From NCBI RefSeq assembly GCF_019264355.1, contig NZ_JAHVAH010000001.1:1224001-1288000 (forward strand): a DNA stretch of 64,000 bases, written 5' to 3'. The position numbers and the translations under genes are program-made. The notes beneath the pieces are model-generated. The model ran no database searches, was not told the DNA's origin, and worked only from the letters and a program-made list of their open reading frames with translations. Numbering within the stretch: the stretch's first letter is position 1; every line of letters starts with the position of its first letter. Source of the DNA: Sphingomicrobium clamense. Its GTDB lineage: Bacteria; Pseudomonadota; Alphaproteobacteria; Sphingomonadales; Sphingomonadaceae. Shown here piece by piece: positions 8,153-19,013 of this stretch.

Positions 8153-9204
8153 CCGACTTCTTCATGGATCTGGGCATGAGCTACGAGTGGGCGTGGTTCA
8201 CTGCGACCATTGCGGGCATCCTGCTTATCGCGCTGCCGCTGATGCTGGCGGTCGCCATGATCATCTATGCCGAGCGCAAGATCTGGGCCGCCATCGCGCT
8301 GCGTCGCGGTCCCAACGTGGTCGGCCCCTTCGGCCTGCTCCAGAGCTTTGCCGACGGCCTCAAGGTCTTCTTGAAAGAAACGATCATCCCGGCCAGCGCC
8401 AACAAGGCGCTGTTCCTGATCGCCCCGATCATCACCTTCACCATCGCGCTGATCGTGTGGGCGGTGGTGCCGTTCGACGTCGGCGTCGTGCTCGCGGACA
8501 TCAATATCGGGCTGCTCTACATTCTCGCGGTGGGCTCGATCGGCGTCTATGGCGTGATCATCGCGGGTTGGGCGTCCAACTCGAAATATCCCTTCTTTTC
8601 CGCGCTTCGCGCCGCCGCGCAGATGGTCAGCTACGAAGTGTCACTTGGCTTCGTGATCATCTCGGTCGTCCTGTGGGCCGGCACCTTCAACATGACCGAG
8701 ATCGTGCTCGCACAAACCGGCCACGTCCTCGGCGTCCTCAACGGCTTCGGCTTCAACCCGCTCATCTTCCCGATGGCGGTGGTCTTTCTGATCAGCTCGA
8801 TGGCCGAGACCTTCCGCACCCCGTTCGACCTGGTCGAGGCGGAAAGCGAGCTCGTCGCGGGCCACCAGACCGAATACAGCTCGATGAGCTTCGCGCTCTT
8901 CTGGCTCGGCGAATATGCCAATGTCCTGCTGATGTGCGCGCTCAATGCCATCCTCTTCTGGGGCGGCTTCCTGCCCCCGATCGACTGGGCGCCGCTCTAC
9001 GCCGTTCCCGGCATCATCTGGCTGTTCGCCAAGATCCTGCTCTTCTTCTTCATCTTCGGTTGGGTGAAGGCGACCGTGCCGCGCTATCGCTACGACCAGC
9101 TGATGCGCCTGGGCTGGAAGATCTTCCTGCCGCTCTCGCTGCTGTTCGTCTTCCTCGTCTCGCTTTACCTGATGCTCACCCGCACCACTGGAGGCGCGCT
9201 GTGA
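8149..9204 (+). CDS. nuoH: NADH-quinone oxidoreductase subunit H
   Basis: 351 residues; the ATG at 8149 overlaps the nuoG TGA by 4 bases. It is a polytopic membrane subunit (about eight helices) that forms the quinone-channel floor. Diagnostic blocks are [16 protein letters not shown], the conserved loop [17 protein letters not shown], and [11 protein letters not shown]. The charged loop residues of these blocks are intact. The C-terminus overlaps the nuoI GTG by 4 bases. Confidence 0.98.
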   Translation: MTDFFMDLGMSYEWAWFTATIAGILLIALPLMLAVAMIIYAERKIWAAIALRRGPNVVGPFGLLQSFADGLKVFLKETIIPASANKALFLIAPIITFTIALIVWAVVPFDVGVVLADINIGLLYILAVGSIGVYGVIIAGWASNSKYPFFSALRAAAQMVSYEVSLGFVIISVVLWAGTFNMTEIVLAQTGHVLGVLNGFGFNPLIFPMAVVFLISSMAETFRTPFDLVEAESELVAGHQTEYSSMSFALFWLGEYANVLLMCALNAILFWGGFLPPIDWAPLYAVPGIIWLFAKILLFFFIFGWVKATVPRYRYDQLMRLGWKIFLPLSLLFVFLVSLYLMLTRTTGGAL

Positions 9205-9683
9205 TCGCACGCACGCTCAAGGCCTTCACCCTCTGGGAATTCCTGAAGGCGCACGCCCTGACTTTGAAGTATTTCTTCAAGCCCAAGGCGACCATCAATT
9301 ACCCGTACGAAAAAGCGCCGCAGTCGCCCCGCTTCCGCGGTGAGCACGCGCTGCGTCGCTACCCGAACGGCGAAGAGCGCTGCATCGCGTGCAAGCTGTG
9401 CGAGGCGATCTGCCCCGCGCAGGCCATCACCATCGAAGCCGAACCGCGCGAAGACGGCAGCCGCCGCACCACACGCTACGACATCGACATGGTCAAGTGC
9501 ATCTATTGCGGCTTGTGCCAGGAAGCCTGCCCGGTCGATGCCGTGGTCGAAGGGCCCAACCTCGAATTCGCGACCGAAACGCGCGAGGAACTGCTCTACG
9601 ACAAGGCCAAGTTGCTCGAAAATGGCGACCGCTGGGAAAGCGCGATCGCTGCCAACCTCGCTGCCGACGCGGCGTATCGATAG
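9201..9683 (+). CDS. nuoI: NADH-quinone oxidoreductase subunit I (2x[4Fe-4S])
   Basis: 160 residues beginning at a GTG (9201) that overlaps the nuoH stop as GTGA. It is an 8Fe ferredoxin-type subunit: cluster ligands C61, C64, C67 (CIACKLC) and C71, then C100, C103, C106 (CIYCGLC) and C110. The N-terminal amphipathic helix and the [17 protein letters not shown] block match NuoI. It passes electrons from NuoG to NuoB. The next gene follows after 9 bp. Confidence 0.98.
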   Translation: MIARTLKAFTLWEFLKAHALTLKYFFKPKATINYPYEKAPQSPRFRGEHALRRYPNGEERCIACKLCEAICPAQAITIEAEPREDGSRRTTRYDIDMVKCIYCGLCQEACPVDAVVEGPNLEFATETREELLYDKAKLLENGDRWESAIAANLAADAAYR

Positions 9684-9692
9684 GGGCCAGCA

Positions 9693-10295
9693 GTGATCGG
9701 AGCCATCGCCTTTTACCTGTTCGCCACGCTGACCATCCTGTCGGCGATCCTCGTCGTGTTCGCGCGCAACCCGGTCCACAGCGTGCTGTGGCTGATCACC
9801 GCCTTCTTCAACGCGGCGGGCCTCGTCTTCCTCCTGGGCGCGGAGTTCATCGCGATCATGCTGATCCTCGTCTACGTGGGCGCGGTCGCGGTCTTGTTCC
9901 TGTTCATCGTCATGATGCTCGACATCGACTTTGCGAAATTGCGTAGCGGCTTCACCGCCAACCTGCCGTTCGGCATCCTCATCGCGCTCGTGCTGCTGGC
10001 CGAGATCATCATCGCGGTCACTGCCAGCAAGGCCGGCCCGATCATCGGCGACAAGCCGGTCGACACCGCGCAGCCCAACATCGTCGCGTTCGGCGAGCTC
10101 ATGTTCACGCGTTATCTCGTGCCGTTCGAGCTGTCGGGCCTGATCCTGCTGGTCGCCATGATCGGCGCAATCGTGCTGACCCACCGCGACCGCGGCGACA
10201 ATCGCGGCCAGAAGATCTCGCGCCAGGTCGACCGCGATCCGGACGAGGCCGTCGTGCTCAAGCAGCCCGAAGTCGGAAAGGGGGTCGAGCTGTGA
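9693..10295 (+). CDS. nuoJ: NADH-quinone oxidoreductase subunit J
   Basis: 200 residues from GTG 9693, preceded by AGGGG. It is a membrane subunit with about five helices. The [27 protein letters not shown] region and the [18 protein letters not shown] helix (containing the pi-bulge-type helix of subunit J) are clear. The cytoplasmic tail is rich in charged residues. The stop overlaps the nuoK GTG (GTGA). Confidence 0.97.
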   Translation: MIGAIAFYLFATLTILSAILVVFARNPVHSVLWLITAFFNAAGLVFLLGAEFIAIMLILVYVGAVAVLFLFIVMMLDIDFAKLRSGFTANLPFGILIALVLLAEIIIAVTASKAGPIIGDKPVDTAQPNIVAFGELMFTRYLVPFELSGLILLVAMIGAIVLTHRDRGDNRGQKISRQVDRDPDEAVVLKQPEVGKGVEL

Positions 10296-10597
10296 TCGGT
10301 CTCGCACACTATCTCGCCGTCGCCGCGATCCTCTTCACGATCGGCGTGCTCGGTATCTTCCTCAATCGTCGCAACATCATCCTCATGCTGATGGCGATCG
10401 AGCTCATCCTTCTCTCGGTGAACATCAACCTCGTCGCCTTCAGCGCCTTCCTCGGTGACCTGACCGGCCAGGTGTTCGCCATGTTCGTGCTGACCGTTGC
10501 CGCCGCCGAGGCCGCGATCGGGCTCGCGATCCTTGTCATCTTCTTCCGTCGCCGCGGCTCGATCGCGGTCGACGACGTCAACCGGATGCGCGGCTAA
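10292..10597 (+). CDS. nuoK: NADH-quinone oxidoreductase subunit K
   Basis: 101 residues with three transmembrane helices. The two buried acidic residues of the proton path are visible in the second and third helices ([11 protein letters not shown] and [13 protein letters not shown]). The start is a GTG overlapping nuoJ, and the TAA overlaps the nuoL ATG by one base. Confidence 0.97.
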   Translation: MIGLAHYLAVAAILFTIGVLGIFLNRRNIILMLMAIELILLSVNINLVAFSAFLGDLTGQVFAMFVLTVAAAEAAIGLAILVIFFRRRGSIAVDDVNRMRG

Positions 10598-12657
10598 TGG
10601 ATCTCTCGATCAAGCTTATCGTCTTCCTGCCGCTGCTTGCTGCGCTGGTCGCGGGCCTCGGCGGCCGCGTCATCGGCAAGCTGCCGTCCAAGCTCGTCAC
10701 CACCGGCGCGCTGTTCATCAGCTGCGCATTGAGCTGGCCGATCTTCATCGGCTACCTGACTGGCGCGAACGCTGCGACCGTGGTTCCGGTGCTCGACTTC
10801 ATCAATTCGGGCGCGATGAGCGTCGACTGGGCGCTTCGCGTCGATACGCTGACTGCGGTCATGCTGGTGGTCGTCACGACCGTCTCCAGCCTCGTCCACC
10901 TCTATAGCTGGGGCTATATGGAGGAAGATCCTTCGCAGCCCCGCTTCTTCGCCTATCTTTCGCTCTTCACCTTCGCGATGCTCATGCTCGTGACGGCGGA
11001 CAGCCTGGTGCAGATGTTCTTCGGTTGGGAAGGGGTCGGCCTCGCCTCGTACCTCCTCATTGGCTTCTGGTATCACAAGCCCTCGGCCAACGCCGCCGCG
11101 ATCAAGGCCTTCGTGGTCAACCGCGTCGGCGATTTCGGCTTCTCGCTCGGCATTTTCGGCGCCTTCCTCGTGTTCGGCACCGTCTCGATCCCCGCCATCC
11201 TCGATGCGGCCCCCGACGCGGTCGGCACCACGATCGGTTTTGCGGGCACGCGCGTCGATACGCTCACGCTGATCTGCCTGCTGCTGTTCGTCGGCGCGAT
11301 GGGCAAGTCGGCGCAGCTCGGTCTCCACACTTGGCTCCCCGACGCGATGGAAGGTCCGACCCCGGTGTCGGCGCTGATCCACGCCGCGACGATGGTCACC
11401 GCGGGCGTCTTCATGGTCTGCCGCCTGTCGCCACTGTTCGAAGCCGCGCCGGGTGCGCTGACCGTCGTCACTTACGTGGGCGCAGCCACCGCGATCTTCG
11501 CGGCGACCGTCGGCACGGTGCAGAACGACATCAAGCGCGTGATCGCCTATTCGACCTGTTCGCAGCTCGGCTACATGTTCTTCGCCGCGGGCGTGGGCGC
11601 CTATGGCGCGGCCATGTTCCACCTGTTCACGCACGCCTTCTTCAAGGCGCTCTTGTTCCTCGGCGCGGGCGCGGTCATCCACGCCATGCACCATGAACAG
11701 GACATGCGTTTCTACGGCAACCTCAGGAAGAAGATCCCGATCACCTTCTGGACCATGATCGCGGGCACGCTCGCCATTACCGGTGTCGGCATCGTGGGCG
11801 TCTTCGGCTTTGCCGGCTTCTATTCGAAGGACGCGATCCTCGAGAGCGCGTTCGCTGCGGGTACCACTGCGGGCGGCGTCGCCTTCTTCCTTGGCGTGGT
11901 CGCCGCGCTGCTGACCAGCTTCTACAGCTGGCGCCTCATCTTCATGACCTTCTTCGGCAAGGCACGCTGGGCAGGCTCGGAGCATATCCAGCACGCCGTC
12001 CACGACGTCCACGAGGACGAGAGCGAGATGGCCGCCGATCATGACAGCGCAGACGACCATCCGGTCGCAACGGTCGAGGGCACGGCGGGCTACAAGCCGC
12101 ACGAAGCGCCCTGGACGATGCTCGTGCCACTAATCGTGCTGACCATCGGCGCGATCTTCGCCGGCTTCGCCTTCTACTATCCCTTCTTCGGGACCGAGGA
12201 AGGCGCCGAATTCTGGGCTGGCAGCCTCGTCCACAATGCCGAACTGGTCGAAGCCGCGCATCACGTGCCGATGTGGGTGAAGCTCACGCCGGGCGCCGTT
12301 ATGCTGATCGGCCTCGCCATCGCCTGGAACAATTATATCCGCAATCCGGACCTGCCGCGCCGCTTCGTCGCGATGTTCTCGGGCCTGCACACCTTCCTGA
12401 TGCACAAGTGGTATTTCGACGAGCTTTACGATGCGATCTTCGTGAAGCCCGCCATGGCCATCGGCCGCTTCTTCTGGAAGCGCGGCGACGAACAGACGAT
12501 CGACCGTTTCGGACCGCACGGCACCGCCACGGTGGTGGGTTGGGGCAACCGCCTCACGACCCGCCTGCAGTCCGGCTATGTGACTAGCTACGCCCTTGTC
12601 ATGCTGCTCGGCCTGATCGCTGCGGCAAGCTGGGCCTTCTGGTGGGCGAGCCACTAA
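10597..12657 (+). CDS. nuoL: NADH-quinone oxidoreductase subunit L (antiporter-like)
   Basis: 686 residues, the largest proton-pumping subunit, with the Mrp-antiporter-like core. The block [18 protein letters not shown] carries the conserved Glu. The [28 protein letters not shown] region carries the discontinuous-helix Lys/His features. The C-terminal half contains an acidic, His-rich loop (about residues 465-500: [20 protein letters not shown]) before the last helices and the lateral helix anchor. The stop overlaps nuoM by one base. Confidence 0.97.
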   Translation: MDLSIKLIVFLPLLAALVAGLGGRVIGKLPSKLVTTGALFISCALSWPIFIGYLTGANAATVVPVLDFINSGAMSVDWALRVDTLTAVMLVVVTTVSSLVHLYSWGYMEEDPSQPRFFAYLSLFTFAMLMLVTADSLVQMFFGWEGVGLASYLLIGFWYHKPSANAAAIKAFVVNRVGDFGFSLGIFGAFLVFGTVSIPAILDAAPDAVGTTIGFAGTRVDTLTLICLLLFVGAMGKSAQLGLHTWLPDAMEGPTPVSALIHAATMVTAGVFMVCRLSPLFEAAPGALTVVTYVGAATAIFAATVGTVQNDIKRVIAYSTCSQLGYMFFAAGVGAYGAAMFHLFTHAFFKALLFLGAGAVIHAMHHEQDMRFYGNLRKKIPITFWTMIAGTLAITGVGIVGVFGFAGFYSKDAILESAFAAGTTAGGVAFFLGVVAALLTSFYSWRLIFMTFFGKARWAGSEHIQHAVHDVHEDESEMAADHDSADDHPVATVEGTAGYKPHEAPWTMLVPLIVLTIGAIFAGFAFYYPFFGTEEGAEFWAGSLVHNAELVEAAHHVPMWVKLTPGAVMLIGLAIAWNNYIRNPDLPRRFVAMFSGLHTFLMHKWYFDELYDAIFVKPAMAIGRFFWKRGDEQTIDRFGPHGTATVVGWGNRLTTRLQSGYVTSYALVMLLGLIAAASWAFWWASH

Positions 12658-14168
12658 TGGAGTTTCCCATTCTTTCGACCCTCATCCTGGTCCCGCTGAT
12701 CGCGGGCATCGCGGTGCTGTTCATGAGCGCCAACGCCGCGCGCTGGACCGCGCTGGTGACGACGCTGGTCTGCTTCGGCCTCGGGATCATGCTGTGGATG
12801 GGCTACGAAGTCGGCGGCGACCGCTGGCAGTTCGTCGAATATGTCGGGCTGGGCGAGGGAACGCTGGTTCCGGCCTGGGCGCTCGGCATCGACGGCATCG
12901 CCATGCTGCTGATCATGCTGTCGGTCTTCCTGATGCCGATCTGCATCGGGGCCAGCTGGCGTGCCATCACCAACCGCGTCCCCGAATACATGTCGGCTTT
13001 CCTCCTGATGGAAGCGCTGATGATCGGCGTGTTCGCGGCGCAGGACCTGCTGCTCTTCTACATCTTCTTCGAAGGCGGCCTCATCCCGATGTACCTGATC
13101 ATCGGCATCTGGGGCGGCGCGGACAAGATCAAGGCCGCGTACAAATTCTTCCTCTACACGCTCGCGGGCTCGGTGCTGATGCTCGTCGCCATGCTCTACA
13201 TGGTGATCGACGCCGGCACGACCTCGATCCCCGAGCTGATGGCCTACGACTTCCCCGCCGGGGTGCAGTGGTGGCTGTGGCTCGCCTTCTTCGCCAGCTT
13301 CGCGGTGAAGATGCCGATGTGGCCGGTCCACACCTGGCTTCCCGACGCGCACGTCCAGGCACCGACCGCCGGTTCGGTCATCCTTGCCGGCGTGCTGTTG
13401 AAAATGGGCGGCTACGGCTTCGTCCGTTTCTCGCTGCCGATGTTCCCGGACGCCAGCGCCGACTTCGTGCCGCTGGTCTTCGTCCTGTCGGGCATCGCCG
13501 TCGTCTACACCTCGCTCGTCGCCCTTGTGCAGAAGGACATGAAGAAGCTGATCGCCTATTCGTCGGTCGCGCACATGGCGTTCGTCACCTTCGGCCTGTT
13601 CGCCTTCAACCGGCAGGGGATCGAGGGCGGCCTGATCGTCATGCTCAGCCACGGCCTCGTCTCGGGCGCGCTCTTCCTGTGCGTCGGCGTCATCTACGAC
13701 CGCCTGCACACGCGTGAGATCGCGCGGTACGGCGGGCTCGCCGACAACATGCCGATGTACGCCTTCTTCTTCCTGCTCTTCACCATGGCCTCGATCGGCC
13801 TTCCGGGGACCAGCGGGTTCGTCGGCGAATTCCTCGCATTGGTCGGCACCTATGAAATGTCGAGCTGGGCAGCAATTGTCGCGACCACCGGCATCATCCT
13901 CGGCGCCGCCTACATGCTCTATCTCTACTGGCGCGTCTGCTACGGCACGCAGCGCAATGCGGACGCGGCGGCCATGCCCGACCTCGACGCACGCGAACTC
14001 TGGCTGCTCGCCCCGATCGCGGCGGCGGTCATGTGGATGGGTATCTATCCTGAGAGCTTCCTCGCGCCGATGCGCGACGATGTCGGCCTGCTGCTCGAAC
14101 GGCTCGAGCCGGCCGCGCCCGCAGGTGACGCCATGCTGTCCGAAGCCGCAGGGGAGGCGGCGCAATGA
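12657..14168 (+). CDS. nuoM: NADH-quinone oxidoreductase subunit M (antiporter-like)
   Basis: 503 residues from ATG 12657, which overlaps the nuoL TAA; an in-frame ATG at 12642 lies inside nuoL and is rejected. It is a polytopic pump subunit with FYIFFEGGLIPMYLIIGIWGG and the MWPVHTWLPDAHVQAPTAGSV motif, followed by KMGGYGFVRF. These contain the conserved Glu and Lys of the proton channel. The TGA overlaps the nuoN ATG by 4 bases. Confidence 0.97.
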   Translation: MEFPILSTLILVPLIAGIAVLFMSANAARWTALVTTLVCFGLGIMLWMGYEVGGDRWQFVEYVGLGEGTLVPAWALGIDGIAMLLIMLSVFLMPICIGASWRAITNRVPEYMSAFLLMEALMIGVFAAQDLLLFYIFFEGGLIPMYLIIGIWGGADKIKAAYKFFLYTLAGSVLMLVAMLYMVIDAGTTSIPELMAYDFPAGVQWWLWLAFFASFAVKMPMWPVHTWLPDAHVQAPTAGSVILAGVLLKMGGYGFVRFSLPMFPDASADFVPLVFVLSGIAVVYTSLVALVQKDMKKLIAYSSVAHMAFVTFGLFAFNRQGIEGGLIVMLSHGLVSGALFLCVGVIYDRLHTREIARYGGLADNMPMYAFFFLLFTMASIGLPGTSGFVGEFLALVGTYEMSSWAAIVATTGIILGAAYMLYLYWRVCYGTQRNADAAAMPDLDARELWLLAPIAAAVMWMGIYPESFLAPMRDDVGLLLERLEPAAPAGDAMLSEAAGEAAQ

Positions 14169-15607
14169 CCTATAATTTCCCGGCCATCGCGCCCGAACTC
14201 ATCCTCATCTTCGGCGAACCGGTCCTGATGCTCACCGCATCGACCATGGGTCGCCGTGCGACCAAGATCACCACTTGGGGCACCGTCGCGCTGCTGGCTG
14301 CGGCTAGCGCCGTGCTGCTCCTGACCAGCGCTCCGTCGGACGGCGGCGCGCTCTTTGGCGGCATCCTCGTCGCCGACAGCTTTGCCGTCTTCGGCAAGCT
14401 CTTCATCTTCCTCGCCTCTGCCGTCGCGATCATCGCTGCGGACAAGTGGTTCGGAGGCGATGACGAGCACGGACCCGAATATCCGGTGCTCATCCTGCTG
14501 GCGACGGTGGGCATGTCGGTGATGGTCTCGGCGACCAGCCTCATCACCCTCTATGTCGGTCTCGAGCTCAACAGCCTCGCCGCATACATCCTAGCCTCCT
14601 ACCGCCGCACCGACGCGAAATCGGCCGAGGCGGGTCTGAAGTACTTCCTGCTGGGCGCGCTTGCCTCGGGCATCCTGCTCTACGGCATGAGCCTGCTTTA
14701 CGGCTTCACCGGCACGACCAGCTATTCGGGTATCGCCGCCGCCTTCGCGCGCGAAGAGCTGTCGATCGGCCTCCTGTTCGGTCTCGTCTTCACCTTCGCA
14801 GGTCTCGCCTTCAAGGTCAGCGCGGTGCCTTTCCACATGTGGACGCCCGACGTCTACGAAGGCTCGCCGACCCCGGTCACCACATTCTTCGCCTCCGCAC
14901 CCAAGGTTGCGGCCATGCTGATGACGTTGCGCATTGCGATGGAAGCGCTCGGCCCCGCCATCGACGCGTGGCGCCAAATCGTCATCTTCGCGGCGTTGGC
15001 TTCGATCATCCTCGGCGCGGTTGCTGCCTGGGGACAGGTCAACATCAAGCGCCTGCTGGCCTATTCGTCGATCAACAATATCGGCTTCGCCTTGATCGGT
15101 CTCGCCGCCGGCGGTCCGCAGGGCGCGAGCGCGGTGCTGTTCTACATGGCCGTCTACGTCGTCATGACGCTCGGCGCCTTCCTGTGCGTCCTGGCGCTCA
15201 AGCGCGAGGATGGCGAACCGCTTGAACTGCTCGACGAATTGAAGGGCCTGTCGCGCACCCGTCCGGGGCTCGCCGCTGCATTGGCCGTCTTCATGTTCTC
15301 GCTCGCGGGCATCCCGCCGCTGTTCGGCTTCTGGCCCAAGCTGCTGGTCTTCAACGCCGCCGTCGACGCCGGCCTGATCTGGCTCGCCGTGGTCGGCATC
15401 CTCGGGACGGTCGTCGGCGCCTTCTACTATCTCAAGATCATCAAGCTGATGTATTTCGACGATCCTGTAGGAAACGCCCAGACCGCAAACCACATGCTCG
15501 GCAACGCCTTCATCGCCCTCTTCGCGCTGATCGTCAGCCCGCTCGGCTACCTCCTCATCGGCCCCCTCGGCGCCGCCGCCGACACCGCCGCCGCGGCCCT
15601 GTTCTAG
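14165..15607 (+). CDS. nuoN: NADH-quinone oxidoreductase subunit N (antiporter-like)
   Basis: 480 residues. It is the third antiporter-like pump subunit: VGLELNSLAAYILASY, the ALASGILLYGMSLLYGFTG helix, and FKVSAVPFHMWTPDVYEGSP. The C-terminal FYYLKIIKLMYFDDP segment is typical. It ends the complex I genes with a TAG at 15605, and biotin ligase follows in the same frame after 12 bases. Confidence 0.97.
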   Translation: MTYNFPAIAPELILIFGEPVLMLTASTMGRRATKITTWGTVALLAAASAVLLLTSAPSDGGALFGGILVADSFAVFGKLFIFLASAVAIIAADKWFGGDDEHGPEYPVLILLATVGMSVMVSATSLITLYVGLELNSLAAYILASYRRTDAKSAEAGLKYFLLGALASGILLYGMSLLYGFTGTTSYSGIAAAFAREELSIGLLFGLVFTFAGLAFKVSAVPFHMWTPDVYEGSPTPVTTFFASAPKVAAMLMTLRIAMEALGPAIDAWRQIVIFAALASIILGAVAAWGQVNIKRLLAYSSINNIGFALIGLAAGGPQGASAVLFYMAVYVVMTLGAFLCVLALKREDGEPLELLDELKGLSRTRPGLAAALAVFMFSLAGIPPLFGFWPKLLVFNAAVDAGLIWLAVVGILGTVVGAFYYLKIIKLMYFDDPVGNAQTANHMLGNAFIALFALIVSPLGYLLIGPLGAAADTAAAALF

Positions 15608-15619
15608 GAAACCGACGCT

Positions 15620-16336
15620 ATCTCCAAGATCCGCCTCGTCGAAGTCACCGGGTCCACCAACACCGACCTCATCGGCATGGCCGAAGCGGTCGAGGGCGAC
15701 TGGCTGGTAGCACGCCGACAGAATGCGGGACGCGGTCGCCAGGGCAGGGCGTGGGAAACGCTCGACGGCAACTTCTTCGGCTCGACGCTGGTCACCTTGT
15801 TCGACCGCGACCCCAATCCCGCAAGCCTCTCGCTGGTCGCCGGCCTCGCGCTCTACGACGCGGTCGAGACGCTCGCGCCCGACGCCGACTTGCAGCTCAA
15901 ATGGCCCAACGACCTCATGCTCGGCGGCGCCAAGCTCGCGGGCATTCTCACCGAACGGTCGGGTGACCGGGTGGTCGTGGGCTTCGGTGTCAATCTTGCT
16001 GCAGCGCCCGAGATCGAAGGGCGCGACACTGCCGCCCTGGCACCGCAGGTCGAGATCGCGCCCCAGGCGTTCGCGCCGATTCTCGCGGGATCGTTCGCGC
16101 GCTTGCTGGGTGCCTGGCGCGGGGCCGATCCGGCGTCGCTGGCGATGGCGTGGATGCAACGTGCCCACCCGGTCGGCACGCCGCTGACCGTCCACGGCGG
16201 CGACGGCGAGGCCGTCAGCGGCTCGTTTGCGGGGCTGGAGGAAGATGGCACGCTGAGGCTCGAGACGCCCGACGGCAACATCCAGACCGTGCGGGCGGGC
16301 GACGTCATGCTCGCCAGCCCGAGCGAAACGCGCTAG
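15620..16336 (+). CDS. birA: biotin–[acetyl-CoA-carboxylase] ligase, non-canonical start
   Basis: A catalytic-type biotin protein ligase without the N-terminal DNA-binding domain. It makes biotinyl-AMP and transfers biotin to carboxyl carrier proteins. Motifs: VTGSTN (biotin and ATP site), QNAGRGRQGRAWE (adenylate loop), LQLKWPNDLML, KLAGILTE and the C-terminal SH3-like domain (FAGLEEDGTLRL). The first in-frame ATG (15677) lies after the essential GSTN motif. No ATG, GTG, TTG or CTG occurs between the nuoN stop (15605-15607) and that ATG. The most plausible initiator is ATC at 15620, 10 nt after AGGA and coupled to nuoN termination. A sequence error or unusual coupling are alternatives. Identity is certain; the start is not. 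Confidence 0.85.
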   Translation: MSKIRLVEVTGSTNTDLIGMAEAVEGDWLVARRQNAGRGRQGRAWETLDGNFFGSTLVTLFDRDPNPASLSLVAGLALYDAVETLAPDADLQLKWPNDLMLGGAKLAGILTERSGDRVVVGFGVNLAAAPEIEGRDTAALAPQVEIAPQAFAPILAGSFARLLGAWRGADPASLAMAWMQRAHPVGTPLTVHGGDGEAVSGSFAGLEEDGTLRLETPDGNIQTVRAGDVMLASPSETR

Positions 16337-16345
16337 GGCGGCGTC

Positions 16346-17116
16346 ATGCTGCTCGCGATCGACGCCGGGAACACCAATATTCTCTTCGCGCTGTGCGACG
16401 GGGACGACATTCTCGCTCGCTGGCGCACCGCGACCGATCCGAACCGCACGGCGGACGAATACGCCGTGTGGCTCAAGCAGCTGCTCGCGCTCGAAAACCA
16501 GCAGCTCACCGACATCGAAGCCGTGATCATCGGCACCGTGGTCCCGCACGCGCTCCACAATCTCCAGACGCTCGCGCGTCGCTATTGCGAAGTAGAGCCG
16601 CTGGTGGCTGGGCATGGGGATGCAGCATGGCCGATGACCCTCGACGTGCCCGAACCCGACACGCTAGGCGCGGATCGCGGATTGAACGTCATCGCCGCGC
16701 ATGCTGCGCACGAGGGCGATTGCGTCGTGATCGACTTCGGCACGGCGACCACGTTCGACGTCTGCGACTATACCGGTGCCTATAAGGGCGGCGTGATCGC
16801 GCCGGGGATCAACCTGTCGCTCGACGCACTGACCGGCAAGACGGCGCAGCTGCCCAAGATCGCCATCAAGAAGCCCGAGGGCGACAGCGTGGTCGGCACG
16901 ACGACGCAGAGCCAGATGCTGATTGGTGTCTACTGGGGATACGTCTCGATGATCGAAGGCCTGCTCGAGCGGACCCGCAAGGAAATCGGGCGCCCGGTCA
17001 CGGTGATTGCCACCGGTGGCCTGTCGGCGCTGTTTCCCGAAGGATTGTTCGACCACATCGACTTCGATCTGACCATCAAGGGCCTGATCCTGCTTCACAA
17101 GAAAGCCACCGCATGA
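16346..17116 (+). CDS. coaX: type III pantothenate kinase
   Basis: 256 residues of the ASKHA fold. It phosphorylates pantothenate in the first step of coenzyme A synthesis. The N-terminal phosphate loop [11 protein letters not shown], the [12 protein letters not shown] block, the DFGTATTFD motif with catalytic Asp, [11 protein letters not shown] and the late ATGGLSALF adenosine loop are all present. The ATG is at 16346, nine bases after birA. The stop overlaps the RNase J gene by 4 bases, matching the common alphaproteobacterial nuoN–birA–coaX–rnj order. Confidence 0.96.
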   Translation: MLLAIDAGNTNILFALCDGDDILARWRTATDPNRTADEYAVWLKQLLALENQQLTDIEAVIIGTVVPHALHNLQTLARRYCEVEPLVAGHGDAAWPMTLDVPEPDTLGADRGLNVIAAHAAHEGDCVVIDFGTATTFDVCDYTGAYKGGVIAPGINLSLDALTGKTAQLPKIAIKKPEGDSVVGTTTQSQMLIGVYWGYVSMIEGLLERTRKEIGRPVTVIATGGLSALFPEGLFDHIDFDLTIKGLILLHKKATA

Positions 17117-18753
17117 CGACACCGGGCGACGAACTGCTTTTCCTTGCGCTCGGCGGGTCGGGCGAGATCGGTATGAACGTCAATCTCTATGGTTGTCGCG
17201 GCAAGTGGCTGATGGTCGACCTGGGTTTGACCTTTGCCGATCCGTGGTATCCCGGGATCGATCTGGTGCTTCCCGATCTCGAATTCATCGAAGAGCGGCA
17301 ACAGGATCTAGTCGGGATCGTGCTCACACATGGTCACGAGGACCATATCGGCGCGATTCCCTATCTCGCCGACGAACTCAAGGTTCCGCTCTACGCGACA
17401 CCCTTCACCGCAGGATTGATCCGCGAGAAGCTTGAAGCGGAAGGACTGACGGGGCAGCTCAAGGTCAAGACCATCCCGCGCGACGGTGGGATCGACCTGT
17501 CGCCGTTCAACGTGCGCTTCGTGGCGCTGTCGCATTCCATCCCGGAAGGGAATGGCGTGTTGATCGACACGCCGCACGGCAAGATTTTCCACACGGGCGA
17601 CTGGAAAATCGACGAAAAGCCCGTGCTGGGCACGACAACCGGCGACGAGGCGATGCAATTGATCGGGGACGAAGGCGTTCGCGCGCTCGTTTGCGACAGC
17701 ACCAATGCTTTTCAGGACAGCGTGTCGGGCACCGAAGAGGGCGTGCATGACGGCCTCTTGAAGGCGGTCGAAAGCGCGGAAGGCCGCGTGCTGGTCACGA
17801 CCTTCGCGTCGAATGCTGCACGGCTCGAAACGCTCGGCAAGATCGCGACCGAAACAGGGCGCACGCTCTGTGTCGCGGGACGCAGCCTCGACCGGATCAT
17901 CCGCGTCGCGCAATCCACCGGCTACCTGATGGATTTTCCCGAAACCGTCCGTTTCGACGAAGCGATGGACATTCCCAAGCGCAACCTGATGATCATCGCC
18001 ACGGGCGGCCAGGGCGAGCCGCGTGCCGCGCTGGGCCGGATCGCGCGTGGGGAACACCAGCTGAAGCTTGCGGCCGGCGACACGGTCATCTTCTCGTCCA
18101 AGCAGATTCCGGGCAACGAGCTCGCCATCGGCCGCATCATGAACCAGCTCAGCGATATGGGCGTGACCATGATCACCGAGAAGCAGCATCACGTGCACGT
18201 TTCGGGTCATCCGGGCCGGCCGGAACTCAAGCAGATGTACGATTGGATCCGCCCCGATATCCTCGTGCCCGTGCATGGCGAGATGCGCCATATGCGTGAA
18301 CAGGCCAAGCTGGGCCTCGAACACGGCATCCCGCATGCGGTGGTGCAGCGTAACGGCGACGTCATTCGCCTCGCGCCCGGCGACCCGAAAAAGGTCGACG
18401 AGGTGCGGACGGGACGCCTGATTCTCGATGGCGACGTCATCCTTCCCGCCGACGGCCTGACGATCAACCAGCGGCGCAAACTGGGTCACCAAGGTGTGAT
18501 CGCGGTCGCATTGCCGATCGATGCCAATGACGAGCTCGCTGGCGAGGTCGAGGTGAGGGCGCTGGGCCTTCCGGTAGAGGCTGACGCCGAAGACTTCGTC
18601 GCCGATCTGGCGGATGCGGCGGCCAAGAACTGGCAGAGCGGCATCAAGGAAGAGAAGGCGCGCGAGAAAGTCCGCCTTGCCGTGCGCCGCGCAGCCAACC
18701 TCTGGACGGGCAAGAAGCCAATCGTCGAAGTGATGCTGGTCGCGGTCGACTGA
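17113..18753 (+). CDS. rnj: ribonuclease J family RNase
   Basis: 546 residues. It is a metallo-beta-lactamase/beta-CASP ribonuclease (5'-3' exo- and endonuclease) that matures and degrades RNA. The zinc motif [10 protein letters not shown] places the ligands at H73, H75, D77 and H78. Further metal residues are in SHSIPEG and HTGDWKID. The beta-CASP motifs lie in [17 protein letters not shown] and the later [26 protein letters not shown] region. A C-terminal domain (about residues 455-546) follows. Alphaproteobacteria carry one RNase J together with RNase E. It is translationally coupled to coaX. Confidence 0.95.
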   Translation: MTTPGDELLFLALGGSGEIGMNVNLYGCRGKWLMVDLGLTFADPWYPGIDLVLPDLEFIEERQQDLVGIVLTHGHEDHIGAIPYLADELKVPLYATPFTAGLIREKLEAEGLTGQLKVKTIPRDGGIDLSPFNVRFVALSHSIPEGNGVLIDTPHGKIFHTGDWKIDEKPVLGTTTGDEAMQLIGDEGVRALVCDSTNAFQDSVSGTEEGVHDGLLKAVESAEGRVLVTTFASNAARLETLGKIATETGRTLCVAGRSLDRIIRVAQSTGYLMDFPETVRFDEAMDIPKRNLMIIATGGQGEPRAALGRIARGEHQLKLAAGDTVIFSSKQIPGNELAIGRIMNQLSDMGVTMITEKQHHVHVSGHPGRPELKQMYDWIRPDILVPVHGEMRHMREQAKLGLEHGIPHAVVQRNGDVIRLAPGDPKKVDEVRTGRLILDGDVILPADGLTINQRRKLGHQGVIAVALPIDANDELAGEVEVRALGLPVEADAEDFVADLADAAAKNWQSGIKEEKAREKVRLAVRRAANLWTGKKPIVEVMLVAVD

Positions 18754-19013
18754 TGCAGATCGGATCGATCTTCGCGATCTATTTCCTCGTCTGGGTCGCC
18801 GTCGCCTTCGTCATGCTGCCGTTCGGGGTGAAGACCGACGAGGAAGTCGGCGCCGAGACCGTCGCCGGACAGGCCGAGAGCGCGCCCCATCGCTTCGATC
18901 TCAAGCGGCATCTCTTGCGCGCCGCGATGATCGCCGTGGTCGTCACCGCGCTGTTCGTCGCCAATTACGTCTATGGCTGGATCGAGGCCGAGGACCTCGA
19001 CTTCTACAACTAG
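18753..19013 (+). CDS. DUF1467 family small membrane protein
   Basis: 86 residues, with its ATG overlapping the rnj TGA by one base. Two transmembrane helices (about 5-24 and 54-76) flank a short loop containing the VMLPFGVKTDEEVG signature of the DUF1467 family, commonly found next to rnj in alphaproteobacteria. Function is unknown. Its TAG (19011-19013) lies in a CTAG palindrome that also supplies the stop of the convergent gene, giving a 4-bp convergent overlap with no terminator. Confidence 0.9.
   Translation: MQIGSIFAIYFLVWVAVAFVMLPFGVKTDEEVGAETVAGQAESAPHRFDLKRHLLRAAMIAVVVTALFVANYVYGWIEAEDLDFYN

Noticed and set aside
15677..16336. ATG at 15677 as the start of biotin ligase
   Set aside because: It would remove the GSTN biotin/ATP motif that all active ligases need, and no ribosome site precedes it.
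14591..16615. Very long open frame on the minus strand across nuoN, birA and coaX
   Set aside because: It is antisense to three well-conserved genes. Its composition (runs of R, D, E, G and H) is what the complement of GC-rich codons gives, and it has no recognisable motif.
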